From positions 2,132,501-2,196,500 of the forward strand of contig OY365738.1 in NCBI GenBank assembly GCA_959347345.1: a stretch of DNA of 64,000 nt, written 5' to 3'. This DNA comes from an uncultured Amylibacter sp. Lineage in GTDB: Bacteria; Pseudomonadota; Alphaproteobacteria; Rhodobacterales; Rhodobacteraceae. The notes beneath the pieces were generated by a model that saw only the letters and a list, made by a program, of their open reading frames with translations, was not told the origin of the DNA and did no database searches. Position 1 is the stretch's first letter. Every line of letters begins with the position of its first letter. The translations under genes were made by a program, and so were the position numbers. Shown one piece after another: positions 36,022 to 45,560 of the stretch.

Positions 36022-37883
36022 CCCCCATCCTGAAAAAAATCATAAATCTGCTCCGCCATAGCCTCCGACACCCCCTCCGCCGATTTCAAATCCTTTAACG
36101 AAGCCTGCGCCACCGCCTTGGCAGACCCGAAATGCGCCAACAGAGCCGCCTTCCGCCGCGCCCCAATCCCCGCGATACTATCCAACGGATTCCGCTTAAT
36201 AGCCCGCGACCGCGCCGCCCGATGCGTGCCAATGGCAAACCGATGGGCTTCATCACGCAGACGCTGAATAAAATACAAAACCGCGTCCTGCGGGGGCAAA
36301 GAAAACGGCACTTGCCCGTTGATATAAAACTCTTCCTTGCCCGCGTTTCTATCCACACCCTTGGCGACTCCGATAAAGGGCAGGTCTTTAATCCCCAGTC
36401 CCTCCAACGCCTCGCGTGTCGCTTTTATCTGCCCAAGACCACCGTCAATCAGCAAAACATCTGGCCAATTCTCACCATCACGCGGATGGTCTTCCTTTAA
36501 CAGCCGAGCAAACCGCCTGTGCAAAACCTCGCCCATCATCGCCACATCATCACCAGGCGTAACATCAGGCGAGGCGATATTAAACTTGCGATAGGCGGAT
36601 TTGATAAACCCCTCCTCACCCGCGACAATCATCGCGCCAACCGCGTGTGTGCCTTGAATGTGGGAGTTGTCATAAACCTCAATCCGCTTTGGCGGGGCGG
36701 GTAAATTAAACGTCTGCGCCAACCGTTCCAATAGATGCTTTTGGCTGGCACTTTCCGCCAATTTGCGTTCCAGAGATTCGCGGGCATTGCGAATAGCCAG
36801 CGTGATAATCTCCGCCCTCTCGCCCCGTTGCGGGCGGGTAATATCCACGCGAGAGCCCCGTTTCTGCCCCAAAGCATCGCAGAGCAAATCGGCATTGGAT
36901 AGTTTATCCGATACAATAATCTGTTTCGGCGGGGTTTTATTATCGTAGAATTGGGCGATAAAACCCTCCAAAACCTCTTCTGCCTCCGCCCCTGAACCCG
37001 TATGGGGGAAATACGCCCGATTGCCCCAGTTTTGATGGGCGCGGATGAAAAACACTTGGATACAGGCAGCCCCGCCTTTTTGATAAATAGCAATCACGTC
37101 CGCCTCTTTAATATGGGCGGGGTTAATGCCTTGACTGCCTTGGATATTGGTTAAAGCACGGATTCTATCGCGAAGGCGAGCCGCGTGTTCAAAGGCTAAA
37201 TCCTTGCTGGCTGTTTTCATCTCATCCGCCAGCCGTTTTTGGATATCAACGGTTTTGCCCGATAGGAAATCACGGGCTTCGTCCAGTGATTTTTTATAGT
37301 CGGCTTGGCTGATTTTGCCAACACACGGTGCCGAGCATCTCGCGATTTGATGTTGCAAACACGGGCGGGTTCGGTTCGCGAAAACATGGTCGGTGCAGGT
37401 GCGCAAAAGAAAAATCTTTTCCAAATGATGCAGGGTTGTATTCACCGCGTTGGCAGAGGCAAAGGGGCCGTAATATTCCCCTTTCGGGGTTTTTTTCCCG
37501 CGATGTTTGGTGATTTGGGCGAACGGGTGGTCTTTGGCAATCATAATGTTTGGAAAGGATTTATCATCGCGTAGCAAAACATTGTAAAGCGGTTTTAATT
37601 GTTTAATCAGGTTTTGTTCCAGCAGCAGGGCTTCCGTTTCCGTATCGGTGCTAAGGAACATCATAGAGGTCGTTTTGGCTATCATCCGCATAATCCGCAA
37701 GGAATGACCGCGCGGTTTGGCATAGCTGGACACCCGTTTTTTCAAATTGCGGGCTTTGCCGACGTAGAGCACTTTACCGCTCTTATCCAGCATGCGATAG
37801 ACTCCCGCCGTGTTCGTCAGGCTGTTTAGATAGCCGTCAATAACGGCATGACCAGATAGCGGTTTTGGGGCTGGGTGAGTCAT
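36018..37883 (-). CDS. uvrC: UvrABC excinuclease subunit C
   Basis: A 621-residue nucleotide-excision-repair nuclease. The N-terminal GIY-YIG domain begins GVYRMLDKSGKVLYVGKARN near 28-47; the UVR motif (ADEMKTASKDLAFEHAARLR) lies near 215-235; the RNase H-like C-terminal nuclease contains EVYDNSHIQG near 400-410 and LLIDGGLGQI near 475; a helix-hairpin-helix pair (IAGIGARRKAALL) ends the protein. It cuts both sides of UvrB-marked lesions. Its stop codon abuts array D, and the FolM-like gene lies 16 bp upstream on the same strand. Confidence 0.96.
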   Translation of the reverse strand: MTHPAPKPLSGHAVIDGYLNSLTNTAGVYRMLDKSGKVLYVGKARNLKKRVSSYAKPRGHSLRIMRMIAKTTSMMFLSTDTETEALLLEQNLIKQLKPLYNVLLRDDKSFPNIMIAKDHPFAQITKHRGKKTPKGEYYGPFASANAVNTTLHHLEKIFLLRTCTDHVFANRTRPCLQHQIARCSAPCVGKISQADYKKSLDEARDFLSGKTVDIQKRLADEMKTASKDLAFEHAARLRDRIRALTNIQGSQGINPAHIKEADVIAIYQKGGAACIQVFFIRAHQNWGNRAYFPHTGSGAEAEEVLEGFIAQFYDNKTPPKQIIVSDKLSNADLLCDALGQKRGSRVDITRPQRGERAEIITLAIRNARESLERKLAESASQKHLLERLAQTFNLPAPPKRIEVYDNSHIQGTHAVGAMIVAGEEGFIKSAYRKFNIASPDVTPGDDVAMMGEVLHRRFARLLKEDHPRDGENWPDVLLIDGGLGQIKATREALEGLGIKDLPFIGVAKGVDRNAGKEEFYINGQVPFSLPPQDAVLYFIQRLRDEAHRFAIGTHRAARSRAIKRNPLDSIAGIGARRKAALLAHFGSAKAVAQASLKDLKSAEGVSEAMAEQIYDFFQDGG

Positions 37884-37899
37884 GGTTAATCATTAACCC

Positions 37900-38658
37900 C
37901 TAATCATTAATAATATCTGCCGTGCGCCAGCCCAAATGCTGTCCGCCATCAACGCAGATTAACTGCCCCGTCACGGCTTGGGCATCCAATAAATAATCCA
38001 AAGCCGCCAGAATATCGCTTGGCTCTGCCCCGCGTTGCAAAAGCGAGCGTTTGCGTTGTGCATCAAAATGGGCGGTGCTTTGCCGTGCGGCTTTTATCGT
38101 GGAACCAGGGGCAATCGCATTCACCCGTAAATGCGGAGCCAAGGCCTGTGCGCTGGTTTGGGTCAAATGCCATAGGGCGGCTTTGCTGACGCTATAAGTC
38201 ATAAATTCAGGCGTGAGCTTGCGCACACGTTGGTCAATCATATTGATAATCGTGCCCTTAAGTTTCGTTTGTTTGGCAAACGCTTGCGTCAAAATAAACG
38301 GCGCATGCAGGTTAATCCCAATATGATGTTGCCACGATTCGGGCGTGGCGCTCGCCAGACTATCATAATCAAACACCGCCGCGTTATTGATTAAAACATC
38401 CAACGCACCCAAAGCCTCCACCGCACGGGGAATCAGGGTTTGCGTGTCCGCCACATCCGCCAAATCCGCGTGTAAAACCACGCCAGAGCCGCCTGCCTCC
38501 ATAACTTCCGCCAGAACCGCCTGTGCCTCTGCCTTGCTGGTATTGTAATGGATAGCCACCGCAATGCCTCGCCCCGCGCAATGCAGTGCCATAGCCCGCC
38601 CCAGCCGCCTTGCCGCCCCTGTTATCAGTGCCGCGTGATAGTGTGTTTTCTGTGTCAT
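37900..38658 (-). CDS. FolM/PTR1-like pteridine reductase (SDR family)
   Basis: A 252-residue short-chain dehydrogenase. The cofactor motif is TGAARRLG (13-20), with the Arg-Arg pair that marks NADPH-dependent pteridine reductases. NNAAVFD is at 91-97, and the active site has Tyr155 and Lys159 (YSVSK). The usual catalytic serine is replaced by Asp142 (MIDQRV), another PTR1/FolM feature. The likely reaction is reduction of dihydromonapterin or dihydrofolate. The start overlaps the calcium exchanger stop by four bases, and uvrC follows 16 bp later. Confidence 0.8.
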   Translation of the reverse strand: MTQKTHYHAALITGAARRLGRAMALHCAGRGIAVAIHYNTSKAEAQAVLAEVMEAGGSGVVLHADLADVADTQTLIPRAVEALGALDVLINNAAVFDYDSLASATPESWQHHIGINLHAPFILTQAFAKQTKLKGTIINMIDQRVRKLTPEFMTYSVSKAALWHLTQTSAQALAPHLRVNAIAPGSTIKAARQSTAHFDAQRKRSLLQRGAEPSDILAALDYLLDAQAVTGQLICVDGGQHLGWRTADIIND

Positions 38659-39614
38659 ACCGACCCGTATAATAATAAATAGCTATATAAACCATAGCAA
38701 ATCACGAATAATCCCCCGAAAATCCGCCCCATTCGCCAGCCAAACACGATAAACGGCGTGAGTGCCAAGGTTGCCATGCCCATCACCCATAAATCACGGG
38801 TAAGGAAATCGTCGGGCACGGGTAGGGGGGCGACCATCGCGGCTATTCCAGGGATTGCCAGTAGGTTAAACAAATTACTGCCGATAATGTTGCCAATGAC
38901 TATGTCGCCGCGTTTGTGGTAGGCGGCGGATAGGCTGGTTGCCAGTTCGGGTAGGGAGGTGCCGAGGGCTACTAAGGTGAGCCCGATAACGGCGGGGGCG
39001 ATGTTAAATGTCATGGCGATGTTAATCGCGCCGTCAATTAATAGTTTCCCGCCCAGTGGCAAGGCCGCCAATCCTATTAATAAGGCGAATAACGCTTTGG
39101 GTAGGGATAGTGGGGATTTTTTTGGGGTGGGGTTGGTTTGGGGTTGGGGTTTTATTAGTGCCTGTTGCAGGTTTCTGGTTAAAATCGCCCCAAGGCAAAT
39201 CAGCAAAATCACCCCTTGGATGCGTCCAATCGCCCCCATCCAGCATAGGGCGGAAAATACGACCGTCGCGCCCAGCATAATCGCGAAATTACCCCGTGAT
39301 TCGGTTTGTATTTTGGGCGAGAGATCTAGGGTGAAAATCGCCATAGGCAACCCGAGGATTAATAAAACATTGGCGGTGTTTGACCCGACGACATTGCCTA
39401 AGGCTAATTCGGGTGCGCCCGCTAGGACGGCTTGGATAGCCACCAGCAATTCGGGGGCGGAGGTGCCGAAGGCTACCACCGTTAGGCTGATAACAAGGGC
39501 GGAAATACCCAGCCGTTCGGCGAGGGCAACCGTGCCTTTGACAAGGAAGCTGCCGCCGATGACAAGCAGGGCAAGCCCTGATGCGATGAAAAGCCAGTTT
39601 TGGAGGAGGGGCAT
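38655..39614 (-). CDS. CaCA-family calcium/sodium antiporter (YrbG type)
   Basis: A 319-residue membrane protein with about ten helices and the two inverted alpha-repeats of the CaCA family: VAFGTSAPELLVAIQA near 47-62 and VALGTSLPELATSLSA near 214-229, each followed by GNVVGSN or GNIIGSN. It exchanges Ca2+ for Na+ or H+ across the inner membrane. The ATG lies one base from array E, so its leader consists of heptad units without a recognisable ribosome-binding site. Confidence 0.93.
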   Translation of the reverse strand: MPLLQNWLFIASGLALLVIGGSFLVKGTVALAERLGISALVISLTVVAFGTSAPELLVAIQAVLAGAPELALGNVVGSNTANVLLILGLPMAIFTLDLSPKIQTESRGNFAIMLGATVVFSALCWMGAIGRIQGVILLICLGAILTRNLQQALIKPQPQTNPTPKKSPLSLPKALFALLIGLAALPLGGKLLIDGAINIAMTFNIAPAVIGLTLVALGTSLPELATSLSAAYHKRGDIVIGNIIGSNLFNLLAIPGIAAMVAPLPVPDDFLTRDLWVMGMATLALTPFIVFGWRMGRIFGGLFVICYGLYSYLLLYGSV

Positions 39615-39615
39615 T

Positions 39616-39675
39616 TTTAGTGATTAGTGATTAGTGATTAGTGGTTAGTGGTTAGTGATTGGTTATTAGTGGATT
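39616..39675 (+). repeat. Heptanucleotide array E (TTAGTGA/TTAGTGG)
   Basis: About eight units, mostly TTAGTGA with TTAGTGG, immediately upstream of the calcium exchanger ATG. Pairs with inverted array F (39921-40012). Confidence 0.93.
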
Positions 39676-39699
39676 AGGGATGAATTGTAAATGAATGAT

Positions 39700-39905
39700 G
39701 AAGACCAGCTCCACGCGAGGGCGGGGGCTTTTGTGCATATAGAGCTTTTGCTTTCGCAAAAGCCCATACACAAAAGCCTTTGGTTACAAGATGATAGGGT
39801 CTCTATAAATTTGCTATCTGGAATAACAAGATTATAGATTGGATGATTTGCAAAGAATACTTGGGAAGTGGTGATAGGTTCGTTCTAAATTTATTTAGGC
39901 TTTCC
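39700..39905 (+). repeat. Dispersed noncoding repeat, copy A
   Basis: Between arrays E and F. It shares with copies B and C the ordered words GACCAGC, TTTTGTGC, a central hairpin, CAAAAGCC, GGTTACAAGA, AGAATACTTGGGAA and TCTAAATTTATTTAG. The central hairpin differs (here GCTTTTGC/GCAAAAGC), with pairing kept. No ORF is conserved between copies. Confidence 0.9.
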
Positions 39906-39920
39906 CTATTTTCTAAAAAC

Positions 39921-40012
39921 ACTAATAACTAATAACTAACAACTAATAACTAATAACTAATAACTAACAACTAATAACTAACAACTAATAACTAACAACT
40001 AATAACTAACAA
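39921..40012 (-). repeat. Heptanucleotide array F (AACTAAY units)
   Basis: About thirteen AACTAAT/AACTAAC units ending 37 bp before valS. Inverted relative to array E. Confidence 0.97.
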
Positions 40013-40049
40013 CCTTGTTTTTTCATAAAAACCCGTTATAACCCGCCCT

Positions 40050-42797
40050 ATGGATATGGATAAAAACTTTGACCCGAAAACTGCCGAGGCAGTCATTCGC
40101 GCACAATGGCACGATAAAAACGCCTTTGCTGCGGGGGTGCATGTGCAAACCCAGAATAACGACCAGAGCTTTTGCATCATCATGCCACCGCCCAATGTTA
40201 CGGGTGTTTTACACATGGGACACGCCTTTAATTCCACCTTGCAAGACATTTTAATCCGCTGGCATAGGATGCGCGGGTTTGACACGCTTTGGCAACCTGG
40301 ACAAGACCACGCGGGTATCGCCACGCAAATGGTCGTGGAACGGGAGCTGGCGAAAACGCAACAACCCTCCCGCACCGAACTCGGTCGCACGGCATTTTTG
40401 GAAAAGATATGGGAGTGGAAAGAACAATCTGGCGGCACGATTATAGAGCAGTTAAAACGGCTGGGTGCGTCCTGCGATTGGCAACGCAACCGTTTCACGA
40501 TGGACGAGGGTTTTCAAACGGTCGTGCGCAAAGTGTTCGTGGATTTATACAACAAGGGCTTGATTTACCGCGATAAACGGCTGGTCAATTGGGACCCGCA
40601 CTTTCAAACCGCGATTTCGGATTTGGAGGTGGAAAATATAGAAACCCAAGGGCATATGTGGCATTTTAAATATCCGCTTGCCGATGGTGAAACCTATACT
40701 TATATTGAAAAAGACGATGACGGGGTGGAAATATTACGCGAGCAACGCGATTATATTTCCATTGCCACAACTCGCCCCGAAACGATGCTGGGCGATGGTG
40801 CGGTGGCGGTGCATCCCAGCGATGCTCGCTATGCTTCTATCGTTGGCAAACAGGTGCATTTGCCCCTGTGCGATAGGACTATTCCGATTATAGCCGATGA
40901 CTATCCCGACCCCGATTTCGGCTCTGGCGCGGTGAAAATCACGGGGGCACACGATTTTAATGATTACCGAGTCGCCAAACGTAATAATATCGCCATGTAC
41001 CCCCTGATGGATGAGTGCGGGGCGATGCGTAAGGATGTGGCGGAGGACAATCTGGTGCCTGAAAAATATCGCGGGCTGGATAGGTTTGAGGCTCGCACGA
41101 TGATTATCGCGGATTTGGACGCACAGGGGTTAATGATAAAAATTGAGGATAAATTAATTCAACAGCCCTTTGGTGACCGTTCCAAGGTTGTCATTGAACC
41201 GATGCTGACCGACCAGTGGTTTGTTGCGGCCGAAAAGCTGGCACAACCAGCGATAGCGGCGGTGGAGTCGGGGGAGACTAAAATCCTGCCGAAATCCGAG
41301 GAAAAAGTTTATTTCCACTGGATGAAATCGATTGAGCCTTGGTGTATATCGCGGCAACTCTGGTGGGGGCATCAGGTGCCCGTTTGGTATGATGAGGAAG
41401 GCAATCAGTATTGCGCGATGGATGAGGCGACCGCACAAAAACAGGCGGGTGGGCGAGTTTTAACCCGTGATGCGGATGTGCTGGATACTTGGTTTTCGTC
41501 TGGTTTGTGGGCGTTCGGCACGCTCGGCTGGCCAGAGGACACCGATGTTTTGCAACGGTTTTATCAAAGTGAAAACGCCAACCGCGTTTTAATCACGGGG
41601 TTTGATATTATCTTTTTCTGGGTGGCGCGGATGATGATGATGAGCCTTGAGGCAACCAATCGCGTTCCCTTTGAAACCGTTTATGTGCATCCTTTGGTGC
41701 GTGATTCCAATGGTAAGAAAATGTCCAAATCCTTGGGCAATGTGCTTGACCCGATAGAGCTGATTGACAAATACGGTGCTGATGCGGTGCGATTTACCTT
41801 GTGTGCTATGGCGGCGATGGGCAAAGATTTGCGTCTGTCGGAAGACCGTATTATAAGTTTCCGTAATTTTGCCACAAAGCTGTGGAATGTCGCGCGGTTT
41901 GCCGATATGAATGATGCAAAACCAAGTGCGGGTTTTGACCCGAGCACTGTCAAGCACAAGCTAAACACATGGATTATTTGCGAGCTTGTACTGTTTCAAA
42001 GATTATTTGATAAATCGCTGAGGGGCTATCGGTTTAATGATTGTGCGACTGCCTTGTACGATTTTATTTGGCGGTTTTTTTGCGATTGGTATGTGGAGCT
42101 TTCAAAACCACTTTTGCAAGGTGAAGACGAAGCCGTTAAACAAGAAACCCGTGATACTCTGGCGTGGGTTTTGGACCAATGTTTGATTTTATCACACCCC
42201 GTTATGCCGTTTATTACCGAAAAACTATGGCATGATATTGCACCCAGAGATAATCTGCTGGCACATCAGGCTTGGGGTGATTATCCGTCTATTTTGGGTG
42301 ATATACCCAAGAATAAAAAGATAAATAAAGAGATAGCTTGGATGATTGATTTAATACAAGCCATTCGTTCCCTCCGCGTTGAAATGGGGGTAAAAGCGGG
42401 CGATAAAATCCCACTGGTTAATCTGGGGTTGGATGCAGAGCATCAGGCTATACTGGATGAAAACGCCCCGTTAATCCTGCGTCTGGCACGGATTGAAACC
42501 ATTACTAAAGAGACCACCGCGCCCAAAGGTGCACCGTCCTTACCCGTGCGGGGCGGTGAATTCTGCCTGCCTTTGGCGGGGATTATTGATATTGCGGGCG
42601 AATCCGCACGATTAAACAAGGCAATCGCCAAATTGGAGGCGGAATTAACCGCTATGAGTGCCAAATTAAACAACGAGACCTTTATGTCCAAAGCCCCAGA
42701 TGCCGTGATAGAACAGGCACGGGCAAGGCTGGAAGAGGGTCGCCTTGAGTGCGATTCCCTGCAAAAAGCTGCCGCACGGATAGCCGCCCTTGCCTAA
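40050..42797 (+). CDS. valS: Valyl-tRNA synthetase
   Basis: A 915-residue class I synthetase. PPPNVTGVLHMGHA lies at 46-59 (HMGH signature at 55-58) and GKKMSKSLGN near 553-562. The editing domain lies between (TTRPETMLGD near 246), and a C-terminal coiled-coil arm of about 65 residues closes the protein. It charges tRNA-Val and edits threonine. MDMDKNFDP at ATG 40050 is the natural start. The upstream 37 bp and array F contain the only available leader, so the promoter may lie within or before the repeat block 39616-40012. An ABC exporter gene follows after 55 bp. Confidence 0.96.
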   Translation: MDMDKNFDPKTAEAVIRAQWHDKNAFAAGVHVQTQNNDQSFCIIMPPPNVTGVLHMGHAFNSTLQDILIRWHRMRGFDTLWQPGQDHAGIATQMVVERELAKTQQPSRTELGRTAFLEKIWEWKEQSGGTIIEQLKRLGASCDWQRNRFTMDEGFQTVVRKVFVDLYNKGLIYRDKRLVNWDPHFQTAISDLEVENIETQGHMWHFKYPLADGETYTYIEKDDDGVEILREQRDYISIATTRPETMLGDGAVAVHPSDARYASIVGKQVHLPLCDRTIPIIADDYPDPDFGSGAVKITGAHDFNDYRVAKRNNIAMYPLMDECGAMRKDVAEDNLVPEKYRGLDRFEARTMIIADLDAQGLMIKIEDKLIQQPFGDRSKVVIEPMLTDQWFVAAEKLAQPAIAAVESGETKILPKSEEKVYFHWMKSIEPWCISRQLWWGHQVPVWYDEEGNQYCAMDEATAQKQAGGRVLTRDADVLDTWFSSGLWAFGTLGWPEDTDVLQRFYQSENANRVLITGFDIIFFWVARMMMMSLEATNRVPFETVYVHPLVRDSNGKKMSKSLGNVLDPIELIDKYGADAVRFTLCAMAAMGKDLRLSEDRIISFRNFATKLWNVARFADMNDAKPSAGFDPSTVKHKLNTWIICELVLFQRLFDKSLRGYRFNDCATALYDFIWRFFCDWYVELSKPLLQGEDEAVKQETRDTLAWVLDQCLILSHPVMPFITEKLWHDIAPRDNLLAHQAWGDYPSILGDIPKNKKINKEIAWMIDLIQAIRSLRVEMGVKAGDKIPLVNLGLDAEHQAILDENAPLILRLARIETITKETTAPKGAPSLPVRGGEFCLPLAGIIDIAGESARLNKAIAKLEAELTAMSAKLNNETFMSKAPDAVIEQARARLEEGRLECDSLQKAAARIAALA

Positions 42798-42852
42798 TCG
42801 GGCGTTTAGGCTATACTCGTACGAATTTGAAAATTAGGGCAAAAACAAAACC

Positions 42853-44751
42853 ATGAACGCAAAGAAAACAAAAAACCTGCCCACCAAGCAAGGCGCGTTT
42901 GATAATGATGCCAAGTTGTGGTCGTCCTATCGCCGGCTATGGCATGATTGGATGCGTCGCTATTGGTATTTGGTTGTTGTTATTCTTCTGCTAACGATTA
43001 TCAGCGCGGTCAGTGCTGCTGGCTATGCCAAATTTATCCAATGGGTGATAGAGGCGTTTGAAACAAAATCGCAAAGTGTCGTTTTTTGGGGTCCGCCTGG
43101 GATAATTTTCTTGACTGTTTTTAAGGGCGGGGCGCAATATGCGTCTGCCACGGTACAAGCGCGGTTTTTATCGCGAATCCAAGTCAACATGCAAAAGAAA
43201 ATGTTTGATAGCCTGATTTACACCGATTTAACCAATTTGATGACGGAAGCCCCCGCCGCGCTGGGGATGCGCTTTATGATGGATGTTGTTTTGGTGCGTG
43301 GCTCAATACAGGCGTTGTTTGGCGGTTTGCAGAGTATTCTGACGATTACCTTTGCCTTTGGCGTGATGTTTTCCATTGATTGGGTTTTGACGCTGGGGAT
43401 TCTGGTTATTTTTCTGTTTGCCACCGTGCCGATTGCAGTTGTTGGCGCACGAGTGCGTGATTTAACGCAAATCGCGCAACGGGCGGCGGCCAGTATGCTG
43501 GCGCAAATCAGTGAAAATCTAACGGGGATTCGCATGGTGCGTACCTATGGGCTGGAAGAGCATTTGAAAAAAGTAACCTCTTTGGGGTTTGAAGCCTTGT
43601 ATAAATTGAATGTCAAAGCCGTGCGTTTGCAGGCGGCAACCGCCCCTATTACAGAGATTTTTAGCGGACTCGCCATTGCATTTTTGCTTTTGCTGGTTGG
43701 CATACGGATTAACCAAGACGCGGTTACTGTGCCTGAATTCGTTGGGTTTTTAACCGCGCTCGGTGTGGCAACCCCGCCGTCGCGCCAGTTGGGAACCTCC
43801 TATACCGCGATTTTGCAAGGACTGGTTGCCTTGGGGCGGATTTTTGGCATGTTTGATGCGAAAAACAAAATAAAGGATGGAGCGTTTGACTATCCCAAGG
43901 GTGAAAAATCGGGCGGCTCGCTTAGTTTTGAACATGTGGATTTTGATTATCCGGGTGGGTTTCGCGCCCTGCACGATATTAATTTACAGGTGGAAGCGGG
44001 CAAAACCTACGCCCTTGTCGGGCGGTCTGGTGCGGGCAAATCGACTATCTTTAGCCTTATTCCTCGCCTGTTTGATGTCAGCGCGGGGGTGATAAAAATT
44101 GACGGTCGCCCCTTGGCAGATTTCAAATTGCCAGCCCTGCGTGACCAGATTTCCGTGGTTAGTCAGGATAGCGTTTTGCTCAGCGGTACGGTGTTGGAAA
44201 ACATCGCCTATGGACGCGAGGGTGCGAGCGAGGCAGACTGTATCGCGGCGGCCAAAGCGGCGGCGGCGCATGAGTTTATTGAAAAATTACCTGCGGGTTA
44301 TCATACCGATATCAGCGCGGGTCAATCCAATTTTTCTGGTGGCGAACGCCAACGTTTATCAATAGCCCGTGCGATTGTCCGCGACGCGCCGATTTTGATT
44401 TTGGACGAGCCGACTTCGGCACTGGACTCCGTGTCAGAGACCGCGATTCGCCAAGCCTTGGCAGATTTATCCAGAGGTCGCACAACGCTGGTAATCGCCC
44501 ATCGTTTGTCAACGATTTTGGATGCCGACCAGATTGTTGTGATGCAAGAGGGCAGGATAGTCGATCAGGGCAAACATGCCGAATTGATTAAACGCGACGG
44601 GATTTACAATACTTTGTATGAATTGCAATTTAATCAAAAATCCATCATTGCCACATCCAAAGACGATGAAAAACAATCCGCAAAACAACCCGTCAAAAAA
44701 ACGGGCGGGTTTTTGTCCGCGTGGCGGGATTTTTTGAATGAGAAGAATTAG
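42853..44751 (+). CDS. MsbA-type ABC exporter (fused membrane and ATPase domains)
   Basis: A 632-residue half-transporter. Six membrane helices occupy about residues 35-330; the ATPase domain has Walker A GRSGAGKST near 391-399, signature FSGGERQRLS near 497-506 and Walker [13 protein letters not shown]. This order is that of lipid and multidrug exporters such as MsbA; the exact substrate cannot be read from sequence. An additional basic tail of about 40 residues follows the ATPase. It acts as a homodimer in the inner membrane. Stop codon overlaps the converging glycosyltransferase stop. Confidence 0.9.
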   Translation: MNAKKTKNLPTKQGAFDNDAKLWSSYRRLWHDWMRRYWYLVVVILLLTIISAVSAAGYAKFIQWVIEAFETKSQSVVFWGPPGIIFLTVFKGGAQYASATVQARFLSRIQVNMQKKMFDSLIYTDLTNLMTEAPAALGMRFMMDVVLVRGSIQALFGGLQSILTITFAFGVMFSIDWVLTLGILVIFLFATVPIAVVGARVRDLTQIAQRAAASMLAQISENLTGIRMVRTYGLEEHLKKVTSLGFEALYKLNVKAVRLQAATAPITEIFSGLAIAFLLLLVGIRINQDAVTVPEFVGFLTALGVATPPSRQLGTSYTAILQGLVALGRIFGMFDAKNKIKDGAFDYPKGEKSGGSLSFEHVDFDYPGGFRALHDINLQVEAGKTYALVGRSGAGKSTIFSLIPRLFDVSAGVIKIDGRPLADFKLPALRDQISVVSQDSVLLSGTVLENIAYGREGASEADCIAAAKAAAAHEFIEKLPAGYHTDISAGQSNFSGGERQRLSIARAIVRDAPILILDEPTSALDSVSETAIRQALADLSRGRTTLVIAHRLSTILDADQIVVMQEGRIVDQGKHAELIKRDGIYNTLYELQFNQKSIIATSKDDEKQSAKQPVKKTGGFLSAWRDFLNEKN

Positions 44752-45443
44752 GGTTGGTTTTTATACCAACGTGCCAAAATTTCCGTGTCTGTCCCTGCAA
44801 AATACAACGCCAGAGTCGCTAGGTTCTTTGTCCCGCGTTTTAGCCAACCCTCATTTGTGAATTTATCCGCCCGTGTTATGGCGTTAAACTCAAGGCGGGT
44901 ATAATTGCGCCTTATTTTGCGGGCGATTGCGACATCTTCCATCAGGCTAATCTGCGGATAACCGCCGATTTCGTGATAATAATCGCGTGAAATTAACAGG
45001 GTTTGGTCGCCGTAGGGCAGGGCAAAAACCGCAGAACGCAGGTTCGCCCAGCCCGCAACAAAACGGGGGCGCACCCCGCCGATATCAAACCGTAACCGCC
45101 CATAACCCGCACGGGTATGGTTCGCTTTATCGCTGATATGTTGGATAACAGCCGCGCTCCAATCCGCCGATAAACAGGTATCGGCGTGGATAAAGAGCAG
45201 CCACGTGCCTTTGGCTTTATCCGCACCCGCGTGCAGCTGTCGCCCACGCCCTTTATCGGTGCGGACAATCCGCGCCCCCCAGTCATCGGCGATTTTCAGG
45301 GTGTTATCGGTGGAGCCTCCATCGGCAATTATTACCTCGGCAAGCAAGGCATTTGGCAAGGCTTCCATCAATGCGTTCAGGCTGGCGGGCAAGCTGGCTT
45401 GGGCATTCAGGGTTGGGATAATAATGGTTAGAGGTGCAGGCAT
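44748..45443 (-). CDS. Family 2 glycosyltransferase (TIGR04283 type)
   Basis: A GT-A-fold enzyme of about 231 residues when started at ATG 45443 (MPAPLTIIIPTLNA); an ATG 12 codons earlier exists but adds no family sequence. Motifs are ADGGSTDNT near 49-57, GRGRQLHAGA near 73-82 and the metal-binding FIHADT near 92-97. EDVAIARKIRR near 180 is the acceptor-side catalytic region. Length and pattern fit the TIGR04283 group, whose sugar and acceptor are not known. The 3' end overlaps the ABC exporter gene by four bases in convergent orientation. Confidence 0.85.
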   Translation of the reverse strand: MPAPLTIIIPTLNAQASLPASLNALMEALPNALLAEVIIADGGSTDNTLKIADDWGARIVRTDKGRGRQLHAGADKAKGTWLLFIHADTCLSADWSAAVIQHISDKANHTRAGYGRLRFDIGGVRPRFVAGWANLRSAVFALPYGDQTLLISRDYYHEIGGYPQISLMEDVAIARKIRRNYTRLEFNAITRADKFTNEGWLKRGTKNLATLALYFAGTDTEILARWYKNQP

Positions 45444-45560
45444 GGGGGGTGTATTAGTGTATCTGTTGGCTGGTGTCAATTATTTGAGTGGTTATTTCGT
45501 GCGCAAGTGTTTATATGTTTGATAAAGGGAAATCACTTTGGGATTGTGGCGGTGAAAATA

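Noticed and set aside
38959..39627. 222-codon ORF on the plus strand across the calcium exchanger gene
   Set aside because: Shadow frame of the CaCA exchanger, whose signature repeats are on the other strand.
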